A DNA stretch of 64,000 nt, from NCBI GenBank assembly GCA_902620895.1, contig CACNJU010000001.1, positions 1-64,000 of the forward strand, read 5' to 3'. The notes under the pieces are model-generated. The model had not been told where the DNA came from. It did not search any database and saw only the letters and a list, made by a program, of their open reading frames with translations. The DNA is from an uncultured Prochlorococcus sp. Its GTDB lineage: Bacteria; Cyanobacteriota; Cyanobacteriia; PCC-6307; Cyanobiaceae. Below are positions 1 through 10,691 of the stretch, one piece after another. Position 1 is the first letter of the stretch; each line of letters starts with the position of its first letter. The position numbers and the translations under genes are program-made.

Positions 1-66
1 AACTCCTTTTTAGTAGTTAATAAGATGAGTTCTTGGTTAGAAGATATCTTGAATTTAAATATCTAA
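1..66 (+). CDS. C-terminal tail of an upstream CDS truncated by the window edge (…NSFLVVNKMSSWLEDILNLNI*)
   Basis: Open in frame 1 from base 1 to TAA at 64-66; too short to identify. Confidence 0.35.
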   Translation, partial: NSFLVVNKMSSWLEDILNLNI

Positions 67-245
67 CCTTTATATAGATATAAGGTAAAAGAAAAAAGAG
101 AAAAAAGCATAATATAGAAACAAACTTACATAGGAAAAACATAAAAAATTAATTATCAAAATGATTAGTTACGTGAAATGTTCTGTATTGACTTATTATT
201 AGGTTATATAGAAAAATCAATTGCTGTAGAAACATTATATTTTTC

Positions 246-563
246 ATGACCAACTCTGATTACCTTTTAAAAGCTGCCATTAAGAAAGTAACCGAAAAAT
301 TAAACGAGATATTGGTTGAAAAAATTGAAGAGGCAACAAATATAGCTCAAGATGCTCCAGAGATTCTCAAAAAAGAATTTGATAGTTTGAAAGAATCCAT
401 AATCGAAGAAGCCTCTAGAATGGAGAACGCCGAAAATATTCAAGAAAATGAGTCGCCAAATAGTCATCAAGATTCCAAAATAAGAAACGCTTTAAATGAA
501 ATTCAAGGCATCAATAAGCAAATTGATCTCTTTGACAAAACCATAAATAATCAAATTAAATGA
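246..563 (+). CDS. Conserved hypothetical protein, 105 aa
   Basis: ORF in an ATGA stop/start overlap with the downstream kinase-like gene. Confidence 0.7.
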   Translation: MTNSDYLLKAAIKKVTEKLNEILVEKIEEATNIAQDAPEILKKEFDSLKESIIEEASRMENAENIQENESPNSHQDSKIRNALNEIQGINKQIDLFDKTINNQIK

Positions 564-2227
564 GACATAACATTCTTCATTATCATTTAAAAAAATTGAA
601 GCGGGCTTTTCTTATTTGGATAACTCTGTTGTCACTTTTAATAAATTTGTGGATAGATAATATTAGATTTACAATTTTCCAAACTAAGAGCGATGAAAAA
701 AGTAGGGTCCAAGTTAAAAGAGCTAGGTGGTTTACTAATCAGTTAATAAGGCTTGGTTCAGCATTTATTAAAATTGGACAATTATTATCAGCAAGACCTG
801 ATTTAATTCCTAATACTTGGATACAGGAATTATCTAAATTGCAGGATCAAGTTCCTAACTTTTCATTTGGGCAAGTTAAAGAAACTATAAGAGATGAACT
901 TGGTTCTAAATTTAATGAAATAGATCAAATAATATTTGATCCAGTCGGATCAGCATCACTTGCTCAGGTTCATAGAGCGACTTTAAAAGATGGGAAGGAA
1001 GTAGTTTTTAAAGTTCAAAGACCCAATTTAAAAGAATTGTTTATAATCGATTTGGGCATAATGCAGCAAATAGCAGGATTATTGCAGAAAAACAAGAATT
1101 GGAGTCGAGGTAGAAACTGGGTTGAGATTGCTAAAGAGTGTAAGAAAGTTCTCATGAAGGAGCTTGATTTTAATTGTGAAGCACAATATGCAGCAAGATT
1201 TAGACAGCAATTTCTTGATGATGAAAATATTGTAATTCCTGAAGTAATTTGGGATATGAGCAGTGAAAAAGTGCTTTGTTTAAGTTATCTAGAAGGAACA
1301 AAAATAAGCGATTTAGAAAAATTACAGTCACAAGAAATTGATTTCCCTAAAATTGCAGAAATAGGTGCCATAAGCTACTTAAAACAATTAGTAAATTATG
1401 GTTTTTTTCATGCAGACCCTCATCCAGGCAACCTAGCAGTTTCAAATACAGGTAAATTGATTTTTTATGATTTTGGAATGATGGGTAATATCTCAAATAA
1501 ACTTCAAACTAGAATAGGGGCAATGGTTAAGGCTGCTGCTTTAAGAGACGCCTCATCACTTGTAAGTCAATTGCAACAAGCTGGTCTAATTTCAAAAGAT
1601 ATTGATATCGGCCCAGTTAGAAGATTAGTCAGATTAATGCTTAAAGAAGCCTTAACTCCTCCATTTAGTCCAAACATTATTGAAAAATTATCTGGCGATT
1701 TATACGAACTTGTTTATGAAACACCATTTCAACTGCCTGTGGATCTAATCTTTGTAATGAGAGCTTTATCAACTTTTGAAGGAGTTGGTAGAATGCTTGA
1801 CCCAGGGTTTAACCTTGTATCAGTTACCAAGCCTTATTTAATAGAACTTATGACTTCAAATAATCAAACTCCCAATGATTTAATAAACCAATTTGGAAGG
1901 CAAGTAGGTGAACTAGGATCCAAAGCCGTTGGAATTCCAAAAAGAATAGATGAAAGTTTAGAAAGATTAGAGCAGGGCGATATACAATTGCAAATAAGAA
2001 TGGGAGAGTCTGATAGACAATTCAAGAAAATGTTTACTGCCCAAAAAACTGTAGGACATTCAATTCTTATAGGAAGTTTATCCATTGCATCGGCTTTACT
2101 CGTGACAAATAAACAAAATAACTTTGCATTATTACCACTTTTTTTTGCACTTCCAATCAGTCTTGATTGGATAAAATGCCAATTAAGTATGAGGAAAGGC
2201 TCCCGTTTAGAAAAACTTAAGCGTTAA
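560..2227 (+). CDS. ABC1/UbiB (ADCK)-family atypical kinase-like protein
   Basis: Motifs FIKIGQLLSARPDLIP, GSASLAQVHRATLKDGKEVVFKVQRP, HADPHPGNL, YDFGMMG. Confidence 0.9.
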   Translation: MRHNILHYHLKKLKRAFLIWITLLSLLINLWIDNIRFTIFQTKSDEKSRVQVKRARWFTNQLIRLGSAFIKIGQLLSARPDLIPNTWIQELSKLQDQVPNFSFGQVKETIRDELGSKFNEIDQIIFDPVGSASLAQVHRATLKDGKEVVFKVQRPNLKELFIIDLGIMQQIAGLLQKNKNWSRGRNWVEIAKECKKVLMKELDFNCEAQYAARFRQQFLDDENIVIPEVIWDMSSEKVLCLSYLEGTKISDLEKLQSQEIDFPKIAEIGAISYLKQLVNYGFFHADPHPGNLAVSNTGKLIFYDFGMMGNISNKLQTRIGAMVKAAALRDASSLVSQLQQAGLISKDIDIGPVRRLVRLMLKEALTPPFSPNIIEKLSGDLYELVYETPFQLPVDLIFVMRALSTFEGVGRMLDPGFNLVSVTKPYLIELMTSNNQTPNDLINQFGRQVGELGSKAVGIPKRIDESLERLEQGDIQLQIRMGESDRQFKKMFTAQKTVGHSILIGSLSIASALLVTNKQNNFALLPLFFALPISLDWIKCQLSMRKGSRLEKLKR

Positions 2228-2231
2228 AAAA

Positions 2232-3527
<1,296 letters not shown>

Positions 3528-3786
3528 TTAATTATTACTATTTAAATCCTATTAATAGCTGAACTATTTGGCTAATATCTGAAATATATATTTTAACCAA
3601 CTATAATTTTTTAATTTCAAAACAACTTAAATATTAGTTAACGCTTTTATTAATTTCAATCTCACTGCAAGCCCTCTAATAATCATATTTTTCAAATTCA
3701 TCTTACAATTTAAAAATTATTGGATGATTATTAATGCAGATACTATTTAGAATATTAATTAATAATCAACTATAGTTTTATAGTTT

Positions 3787-6543
3787 ATGAGAGAAACACT
3801 TACATCCAGTCCTGAACTATTTAGCGATATCAGTTGGAATCTTCTTTTATTAGGGGAAGAAACAGCAAAAAAATGGGATCATAGCGAATTCAATATTGAA
3901 CACATAATCCATACATTGTTCTCATCAAGTGAATTCTTTGCTTTTATAGAAAAATTATCAATCGACCCAGATACGGTTTTAGATATAACTGAAGATTTTT
4001 TAGAAGAGACACCAACAAATCAGTCAGATATTTTTACTATCGGAGAAGATTTAGAAATTTTATTAGATAATGCGAATCAGATTAAAATTCAATGGGGATC
4101 GAGATTCATAGAAATCCCTCATTTACTAATTGCTCTTGGAAGAGATTTAAGAATTGGAAATTATGTTTTTGAAGAAGGCAACCTTTCGATAGAAAAATTA
4201 GAAGAAGAATTAAAGTTTTTTCCAAATATTAATCAATCAAAAGATTCTTTTAATTATGAGAACGTACTTGAAATAAATAATCAATCTAATTTTGAATCAA
4301 ATAAAGAGACTTTAGTAAAAGAAGAAAAATTTACAGAAGCTGTTGTTCCATTACCTAAAAGTAAACTTCAAATTGAAACCAAAAAACAAGTTGGGAAAGA
4401 TGAAAATGCTCTTTCAATTTATGGAAAAGATCTAACAGAATCAGCGAAAAAAGGCTTACTGGATCCCGTTTTAGGGAGAGAAAATGAGATCAATAATTTA
4501 ATGAGAGTACTCTGCAGAAGAAACAAAAATAATCCTATACTTATCGGCAATCCCGGAGTTGGTAAAACCTCAATTGCAAAATTACTTGCCCAATTAATTG
4601 TAGACAAAAAAGTTCCTGATTCTTTAAAAGACTTTAAAATTATTTCGCTTGATTTAGGTGCTTTAGTTTCTGGGACAAAATTTAGAGGCCAATTAGAAGA
4701 AAGGCTAAGCTTAATAATGCAGGAACTAAACAATCCAAGCCAAGGAATGATTCTATTTATTGATGAAATTCACTCAATATTAAGTTCTGACAGATCTTCT
4801 ACCGACATTAGCAATATCTTAAAACCTTTACTAGCTGAAGGAGAACTTAGATGCATCGGTACAACAACTCCTGAGAAATTTCGTGAAACTATTGAAAAAG
4901 ATCAAGCATTAAATAATTGCTTTCAAAAGATAGCTGTTAATGAACCTACAGTAGAATTGAGCGCAAAAATACTGCAAGGCATCAAAAAGAAATATGAATC
5001 ACATCATGGCATAAAAATTTCTGAAGAAGCTGTAAAGTATTCTGCAAAATTGGCCGACAGATATATCAGCGATAAATGTCTTCCTGATAAAGCAATAGAT
5101 TTAATTGATGAAGCAGCTGCAGAGTTAAAAATCGAATCTAATAAAAAGCCTCAAATAATTCTCCAACAAGAAAACAAACTTCATATTATTAATGAAAAAC
5201 TGAATAATTTGCAAGGAGAGAATATCGAAGCTCAAGAAAAATTGTTGAATATGAGGCAACAAGCAGAGGCAAAATTGAACGTTCTTTTGGACAATTGGAA
5301 CAATTTGCGGGTTGAAATGGAGCAATTATCAATTCTAATGAAAGAAGAAGATAAGCTAACCAAACAAATTAAAGATAAATCAAATCACAAAATTGAAAAT
5401 GATCTGGATTATTTAGAAAAGCTCGAAGAAGATTTAAATGAAATAGAGAATGAAATACAAAAAGTTGAAGAGAACTTTAATAAAATAAAGAAAAATAGAA
5501 ATTTCCCTTTTAAATATCAAGTTGAACCTGATGATATTGCTGATGTTATTTCAAAAATTACAGGTATTCCAATTTCTAAAGTAGTTTCAAATGATCGTAA
5601 GAAACTAGTCAATCTAGAAACAGAACTAAGTGAAAAAGTTATTGGACAAGAAAAAGCTATAGAAGCTGTTTCTGCTGCAATTAGAAGAGCTCGCGTTGGC
5701 ATGAAAAGTCCTAAAAGGCCTATTGGATCTTTTTTATTTATGGGTCCTACGGGAGTTGGTAAAACAGAATTAGCAAAATCTCTTGCAACAGCTTTATTTG
5801 ATGAAGAAGACGCACTTTTAAGATTAGACATGAGTGAATATATGGAGAAAAATGCTGTAGCAAGACTTTTGGGAGCACCTCCAGGTTATGTTGGTTATGA
5901 AGAGGGAGGTCAATTAACTGAAGCTGTAAGACGTAAACCCTATTCAGTAATACTTCTTGATGAGATAGAAAAAGCACATTCAGAAGTTTTTAATATCCTT
6001 TTACAAGTTTTAGATGAAGGAAGATTAACGGACTCTCAAGGAAGGACCGTAGACTTCAAAAATACCGTAATCATTATGACAAGCAACCTAGCTGGTAAAT
6101 CTATACTTGAGTATTCACAAAAGATCTCTAAAAGTGAGGGAAAGTTAGAAAAAGACCAACAAACCTTAGATGATTCGATTAGTAATACATTGTCTTCAAT
6201 TTTTAGACCTGAATTTTTAAATAGAATTGACGAAGTAGTAAAGTTTAATCCTTTATCTATTGAAGAACTTCAAAAAATAATAATTTTACAAACAGAAGAT
6301 TTAAAAAACCTGCTACTTGAACAGAAAATAAATATCACTATAGACAAAAAAGTTATTAATAAAATTGCAAACGATTCTTACGAACCTGAATATGGTGCTA
6401 GGCCACTTAGCAGGGAACTTAGAAGACAAATAGAAAATCCCTTGGCTGCAAAACTTTTAGAGGATAACTTCAAAAACAAAAAAAATATAACAATCAAACT
6501 TAACCCTACTAAAAAAGATGAGATCATTTTCAAACCTAGCTGA
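3787..6543 (+). CDS. ClpB-type AAA+ disaggregase paralogue (ClpB2-like)
   Basis: Two AAA+ modules (GNPGVGKTSIAK; GPTGVGKTELAK), long coiled-coil M-domain of about 125-130 residues, LGAPPGYVGYEEGG pore loop, FRPEFLNRIDEVV; no ClpP-binding [LIV]GF loop seen. Confidence 0.92.
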   Translation: MRETLTSSPELFSDISWNLLLLGEETAKKWDHSEFNIEHIIHTLFSSSEFFAFIEKLSIDPDTVLDITEDFLEETPTNQSDIFTIGEDLEILLDNANQIKIQWGSRFIEIPHLLIALGRDLRIGNYVFEEGNLSIEKLEEELKFFPNINQSKDSFNYENVLEINNQSNFESNKETLVKEEKFTEAVVPLPKSKLQIETKKQVGKDENALSIYGKDLTESAKKGLLDPVLGRENEINNLMRVLCRRNKNNPILIGNPGVGKTSIAKLLAQLIVDKKVPDSLKDFKIISLDLGALVSGTKFRGQLEERLSLIMQELNNPSQGMILFIDEIHSILSSDRSSTDISNILKPLLAEGELRCIGTTTPEKFRETIEKDQALNNCFQKIAVNEPTVELSAKILQGIKKKYESHHGIKISEEAVKYSAKLADRYISDKCLPDKAIDLIDEAAAELKIESNKKPQIILQQENKLHIINEKLNNLQGENIEAQEKLLNMRQQAEAKLNVLLDNWNNLRVEMEQLSILMKEEDKLTKQIKDKSNHKIENDLDYLEKLEEDLNEIENEIQKVEENFNKIKKNRNFPFKYQVEPDDIADVISKITGIPISKVVSNDRKKLVNLETELSEKVIGQEKAIEAVSAAIRRARVGMKSPKRPIGSFLFMGPTGVGKTELAKSLATALFDEEDALLRLDMSEYMEKNAVARLLGAPPGYVGYEEGGQLTEAVRRKPYSVILLDEIEKAHSEVFNILLQVLDEGRLTDSQGRTVDFKNTVIIMTSNLAGKSILEYSQKISKSEGKLEKDQQTLDDSISNTLSSIFRPEFLNRIDEVVKFNPLSIEELQKIIILQTEDLKNLLLEQKINITIDKKVINKIANDSYEPEYGARPLSRELRRQIENPLAAKLLEDNFKNKKNITIKLNPTKKDEIIFKPS

Positions 6544-6604
6544 GGAGTAAATCAATAAGCTAAAATAAAACTAAAGCGTAAAGCTTAATTTAAAAAAAAT
6601 TTTT

Positions 6605-6847
6605 GTGACAAATCCTACTACTAATAAAGAACCTCTTAAAAAGGATTCTCCTGAAGTTGAAGAGCCTAAAAAAAAGAATAATTTTTTTAGATCTACCTAC
6701 GATGAGCTTAAACTAGTCGTGTGGCCTAACAAACAACAACTTTTTAGTGAATCAGTAGCAGTTATAATTATGGTATCTTTTTCTGCTGCAGCCATTGCTT
6801 CTGTTAGCAGATTCTATGGATGGGCTGCCTCGCAAATTTTTGGTTGA
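6605..6847 (+). CDS. secE: Preprotein translocase subunit SecE
   Basis: Single-TM protein with FFRSTYDELKLVVWPNKQQL; GTG start; immediately upstream of nusG. Confidence 0.93.
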   Translation: MTNPTTNKEPLKKDSPEVEEPKKKNNFFRSTYDELKLVVWPNKQQLFSESVAVIIMVSFSAAAIASVSRFYGWAASQIFG

Positions 6848-6898
6848 ATTTTCTCCCGAATATCCATTAATAAAGATCTTAATTAAGCTTCCAGAAAA

Positions 6899-7510
6899 AT
6901 GAGTAATGAATTAACTACAAGCCTTGCTTCTTCAAAAGCAAATACAAGCATAGCAAGATGGTATGCCGTTCAAGTAGCGTCAAGCTGTGAAAAAAAAGTA
7001 AAAGCGACTCTTGAGCAGAGATCAGTAACTTTAGGTGTTAATAATAGAATTATTGAAATTGAAATTCCCCAAACTCCAGGAATTAAATTAAAAAAAGATG
7101 GAAGCAGACAAACTACTGAAGAAAAAGTTTTTCCAGGTTATGTCCTCGTAAGAATGATTTTGGATGAAGATACAATGATGGCTGTTAAAAGTACTCCAAA
7201 TGTAATTAACTTTGTCGGTGCTGAAGACGGTAGAGGCAACGGAAGATCGCGAGGTCATATCAAACCTCGACCATTATCAAGACAAGAAGTTAATAGAATC
7301 TTTAAGCGCGCATCAGAGAAAAAAGCTGTAATCAAGCTAGATATTGAAGAAAAAGATAGAATCATTGTAACTAGTGGTCCATTCAAAGATTTCCAGGGAG
7401 AAGTTATAGAAGTTTCAGGAGAAAGAAATAAATTAAAAGCATTACTTTCAATATTTGGGCGCGAGACTCCTGTAGAATTAGAGTTCTCCCAAATCAATAA
7501 ACAAAATTAA
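6899..7510 (+). CDS. nusG: Transcription termination/antitermination protein NusG
   Basis: ARWYAVQVASSCEKKVKATLEQR, VFPGYVLVRM, VTSGPFKDFQGEV (KOW). Confidence 0.97.
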   Translation: MSNELTTSLASSKANTSIARWYAVQVASSCEKKVKATLEQRSVTLGVNNRIIEIEIPQTPGIKLKKDGSRQTTEEKVFPGYVLVRMILDEDTMMAVKSTPNVINFVGAEDGRGNGRSRGHIKPRPLSRQEVNRIFKRASEKKAVIKLDIEEKDRIIVTSGPFKDFQGEVIEVSGERNKLKALLSIFGRETPVELEFSQINKQN

Positions 7511-7577
7511 TTTCTAATTGTTCTTGTTTATCGAGTAAAATTATGATTTTCTACTTAAGCTTAAATTTTCTAATCTA

Positions 7578-8003
7578 ATGGCAAAAAAAATTGTTGCAGT
7601 TATCAAGCTTGCTTTACAAGCAGGCAAAGCAAATCCTGCTCCTCCTGTAGGGCCCGCTTTAGGACAACATGGTGTCAATATCATGGCATTTTGCAAAGAA
7701 TACAACGCAAGGACACAAGATAAAGCAGGTTTTGTAATACCAGTGGAGATTTCTGTTTTTGAAGATAGAAGCTTTACTTTTATCACAAAAACACCTCCTG
7801 CTTCCGTCTTAATAACAAAAGCAGCTGGTATAGAGAAAGGATCAGGTGAATCCTCAAAAGGCTCTGTCGGGAATATAAGTAAAGCTCAACTAGAAGAAAT
7901 AGCCAAAACTAAGCTTCCTGATCTAAACTGTTCTAGTGTTGAATCAGCAATGAAAGTAATTGAGGGTACTGCTCGTAATATGGGCGTCTCTATCACTGAT
8001 TGA
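7578..8003 (+). CDS. rplK: 50S ribosomal protein L11
   Basis: [34 protein letters not shown]. Confidence 0.99.
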   Translation: MAKKIVAVIKLALQAGKANPAPPVGPALGQHGVNIMAFCKEYNARTQDKAGFVIPVEISVFEDRSFTFITKTPPASVLITKAAGIEKGSGESSKGSVGNISKAQLEEIAKTKLPDLNCSSVESAMKVIEGTARNMGVSITD

Positions 8004-8069
8004 GTTCAATACAAAAATTCTCACTATCTCGGGGAGGTTAGTTAATAACCGTTTGCACCCAATATTATT

Positions 8070-8777
8070 ATGAAAAAACTATCCAAAAGAATGGCGGCTC
8101 TATCAACAAAGATAGAAGATCGCAATTACGCGCCACTTGAAGCTCTTAGTATTATCAAAGAAAATGCTAATGCAAAATTTGATGAAACTATTGAAGCACA
8201 TATACGTTTAGGTATTGATCCAAAATATACTGATCAACAATTAAGGACCACTGTTGCATTACCACATGGTACTGGCCAAAGCATCAAAATTGCAGTAATT
8301 ACAAGCGGTGAGAATGTATCAAAAGCTAAGGCAGCTGGTGCAGATTTATTTGGAGAAGAAGATCTTGTGGAAAGTATCAACAAAGGAAATATGGAGTTTG
8401 ATCTACTTATTGCAACTCCAGATATGATGCCAAAGGTTGCAAAATTAGGAAGAGTTTTAGGACCTAGAGGTTTAATGCCTAATCCTAAAGCTGGGACAGT
8501 TACTAATGACATTGCTAATGCAATAAAAGAATTCAAAGCTGGTAAGCTCGAATTTAGAGCAGATAAGGCTGGAATAGTTCATGTCCGCTTTGGAAAAGCA
8601 AGTTTCACAAAAGAGGCTCTATTAGACAACTTAAAAACCTTACAAGAATCAATTGATAAAAATAAACCAAGTGGAGCTAAGGGAAAGTATTGGAAAACTT
8701 TTTATGTAACTTCAACAATGGGACCTTCAGTTCAAGTAGACATAAATGCCATACAAGATTACCAACCTGAAGGTTAA
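8070..8777 (+). CDS. rplA: 50S ribosomal protein L1
   Basis: [41 protein letters not shown]. Confidence 0.99.
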   Translation: MKKLSKRMAALSTKIEDRNYAPLEALSIIKENANAKFDETIEAHIRLGIDPKYTDQQLRTTVALPHGTGQSIKIAVITSGENVSKAKAAGADLFGEEDLVESINKGNMEFDLLIATPDMMPKVAKLGRVLGPRGLMPNPKAGTVTNDIANAIKEFKAGKLEFRADKAGIVHVRFGKASFTKEALLDNLKTLQESIDKNKPSGAKGKYWKTFYVTSTMGPSVQVDINAIQDYQPEG

Positions 8778-8787
8778 CGCGTTGTAG

Positions 8788-8793
8788 TATAAT
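8788..8793 (+). promoter_or_regulatory. Candidate -10 element for rplJ-rplL
   Basis: Exact TATAAT in the rplA-rplJ gap; no convincing -35 element. Confidence 0.4.
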
Positions 8794-8821
8794 TTAAAGT
8801 GCAATAATACGGCCAAAGAAA

Positions 8822-8961
8822 GTAGGTTGATTTAGTTATTCTAAATTTTTAATTCCTACCGAGGACTCGTCTTAAATTATTTCTTTTTGGATCTAATAAA
8901 AGCGGCCTCTTTAAAAGGACTTTGCCGCATTTCCTGCTCTCCCTAAATTACGATCCAAAAA
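8822..8961 (+). promoter_or_regulatory. Structured mRNA leader upstream of rplJ (L10-leader-like)
   Basis: Nested inverted repeats: GTAGG(8822-8826)/CCTAC(8855-8859) with inner ATTTAG/CTAAAT; TTTTTGGATC(8884-8893)/GATCCAAAAA(8952-8961) enclosing GCGGC/GCCGC; ends 6 nt before the rplJ ATG. Confidence 0.6.
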
Positions 8962-8967
8962 ACATCA

Positions 8968-9495
8968 ATGGGCCGAACACTAGAGAATAAGCAACAAATC
9001 GTTACTGAGATTAAATCTCTATTAAACGATTCGGAAATGGCTGTAGTTCTTGACTATAAAGGTTTAACTATCAAAGAGATGTCAGATTTGCGATCTAGAT
9101 TGCAAACAACTAATGGCATTTGCAAAGTTACTAAAAATTCATTAATGCGTAAAGCTATTGATGGAGATAGTGATTGGAACGATCTTGAATCTTTACTGAC
9201 CGGAACAAATGCTTTTGTCTTAATCAAAGAAGATGTTGGTAGTGCTGTAAAAGCTATCCAATCTTTTCAGAAAGACACCAAAAAATCCGAAACCAAAGGA
9301 GCTTTATTTGAAGGCAGACTTCTAAGCGATTCTGAAATAAAAGAAATTGCAAGTCTTCCATCTAAAGAAGTATTGATGGCAAAAATTGCTGGCGCTCTTA
9401 ATGGCGTTGCAACAAAAATTGCGATCTCTATTAATGAAGTACCTTCTGGACTTGCTAGATCACTTAAACAACATTCTGAAAAATCAGAATCCTAA
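8968..9495 (+). CDS. rplJ: 50S ribosomal protein L10
   Basis: [42 protein letters not shown]; position between rplA and rplL. Confidence 0.98.
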   Translation: MGRTLENKQQIVTEIKSLLNDSEMAVVLDYKGLTIKEMSDLRSRLQTTNGICKVTKNSLMRKAIDGDSDWNDLESLLTGTNAFVLIKEDVGSAVKAIQSFQKDTKKSETKGALFEGRLLSDSEIKEIASLPSKEVLMAKIAGALNGVATKIAISINEVPSGLARSLKQHSEKSES

Positions 9496-9523
9496 ATTCA
9501 AAACCTAATTAACTTTTAAGAAA

Positions 9524-9919
9524 ATGTCCGCAAAAACTGAAGAAATTCTTGAATCATTAAAATCTCTATCACTTTTAGAAGCATCTGAGCTTGTAAAGCA
9601 AATTGAAGAGGCTTTTGGTGTATCTGCTGCAGCTTCTGCAGGTGTAGTAATGGCAGCTCCAGGAGCAGCTGGCGGTGACGCAGATGGTGGCGCTGCTGAA
9701 GAAAAAACTGAATTTGATGTAGTTCTCGAAAGCTTTGATGCAGCCGCAAAAATCAAAGTCCTTAAGGTTGTAAGAAATGCAACTGGTCTAGGTCTTGGCG
9801 ATGCAAAAGCACTTGTTGAATCTGCACCAAAAACAGTCAAAGAAGGAATTGCTAAAGCAGATGCTGAATCTTTAAAGAAAGAGATTGAAGAAGCTGGCGG
9901 TAAAGTTACACTTAAGTAA
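9524..9919 (+). CDS. rplL: 50S ribosomal protein L7/L12
   Basis: Ala/Gly-rich hinge then [41 protein letters not shown]. Confidence 0.99.
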
Positions 9920-9933
9920 GAGAATATTTTTTC

Positions 9934-9958
9934 AAGCCGATTGAATTTATATCGGCTT
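9934..9958 (+). terminator. Hairpin after rplL (terminator or attenuator candidate)
   Basis: AAGCCGAT-N9-ATCGGCTT perfect 8-bp stem; no following U-tract, so termination is uncertain. Confidence 0.4.
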
Positions 9959-9966
9959 CAAAAATT

Positions 9967-10686
9967 ATGAATATTGATAGTATCGCAATTGAAGCTGCAA
10001 CCGATGGAGCTTGCAGTGGTAATCCAGGTCCAGGAGGTTGGGGTGGTCTAATAATTTTTGATGACAAAAGTGAATTAGAAATAGGTGGTTCAGAGCAAAA
10101 TACTACTAATAATAGAATGGAGCTCACTGCGGCTATAAAAACACTTGAGAAATTAAAAACCTATAAATTAAAAGAAAACTTTAAATTAAGAACTGATAGT
10201 AAATATGTCATAGAAGGGTATACAAAATGGATTATTAATTGGAAGAGAAATGGATGGAAAACAAGCTCAGGAAAATCAGTTCAAAATCTTGATTTATGGC
10301 AAAAAATTGATCAATTAAGAATTAGTGGTCTTGTAATGGAATATGTTAAAGGCCATAGCGGTGACAAACAAAATGATAGGGTAGATAAAATTGCGACCAA
10401 TTATAGTAAAGGTATATCTTTAAAAAGTAACTTAAATGAGTCTGTATCTTCAGAAGAATTTTTTGAAAAAAATGCACCTTCAGAAATTCAGGAATTATTT
10501 TCAAGAAATGAATTAATTCAAAAATTTGCTGACAAAAAGTACTTATTAAATTCACTAGAACTAAGTAATTTATTAAGTGAAGAAAACCACGTAAAGATAA
10601 AACAATATTTACTTTTTGAATGGCGTAATTGGAGATTGATTCCTAAAGATAAAAAATATTGGATAATAGAAAAAAAAGAATCCTAA
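9967..10686 (+). CDS. rnhA: Ribonuclease HI with C-terminal extension
   Basis: ATDGACSGNPGPGGWGGLI, NNRMELTAAI, RTDSKYVIEGYTKWI, VKGHSGDKQNDRVD; about 89 extra C-terminal residues. Confidence 0.95.
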   Translation: MNIDSIAIEAATDGACSGNPGPGGWGGLIIFDDKSELEIGGSEQNTTNNRMELTAAIKTLEKLKTYKLKENFKLRTDSKYVIEGYTKWIINWKRNGWKTSSGKSVQNLDLWQKIDQLRISGLVMEYVKGHSGDKQNDRVDKIATNYSKGISLKSNLNESVSSEEFFEKNAPSEIQELFSRNELIQKFADKKYLLNSLELSNLLSEENHVKIKQYLLFEWRNWRLIPKDKKYWIIEKKES

Positions 10687-10691
10687 TTTTT

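Noticed and set aside
5517-5977. Antisense ORFs inside clpB and similar minus/plus shadow ORFs across the window (e.g. 4419-4733, 8234-8536, 15365-15556, 42757-43020, 58597-58929)
   Set aside because: Each lies fully within a well-supported gene on the other strand and has implausible composition.
9505-9840. Antisense ORFs over rplL (9505-9840 and 9516-9749, minus)
   Set aside because: Mirror of the biased Ala/Gly codons of rplL; low-complexity translations with no family resemblance.
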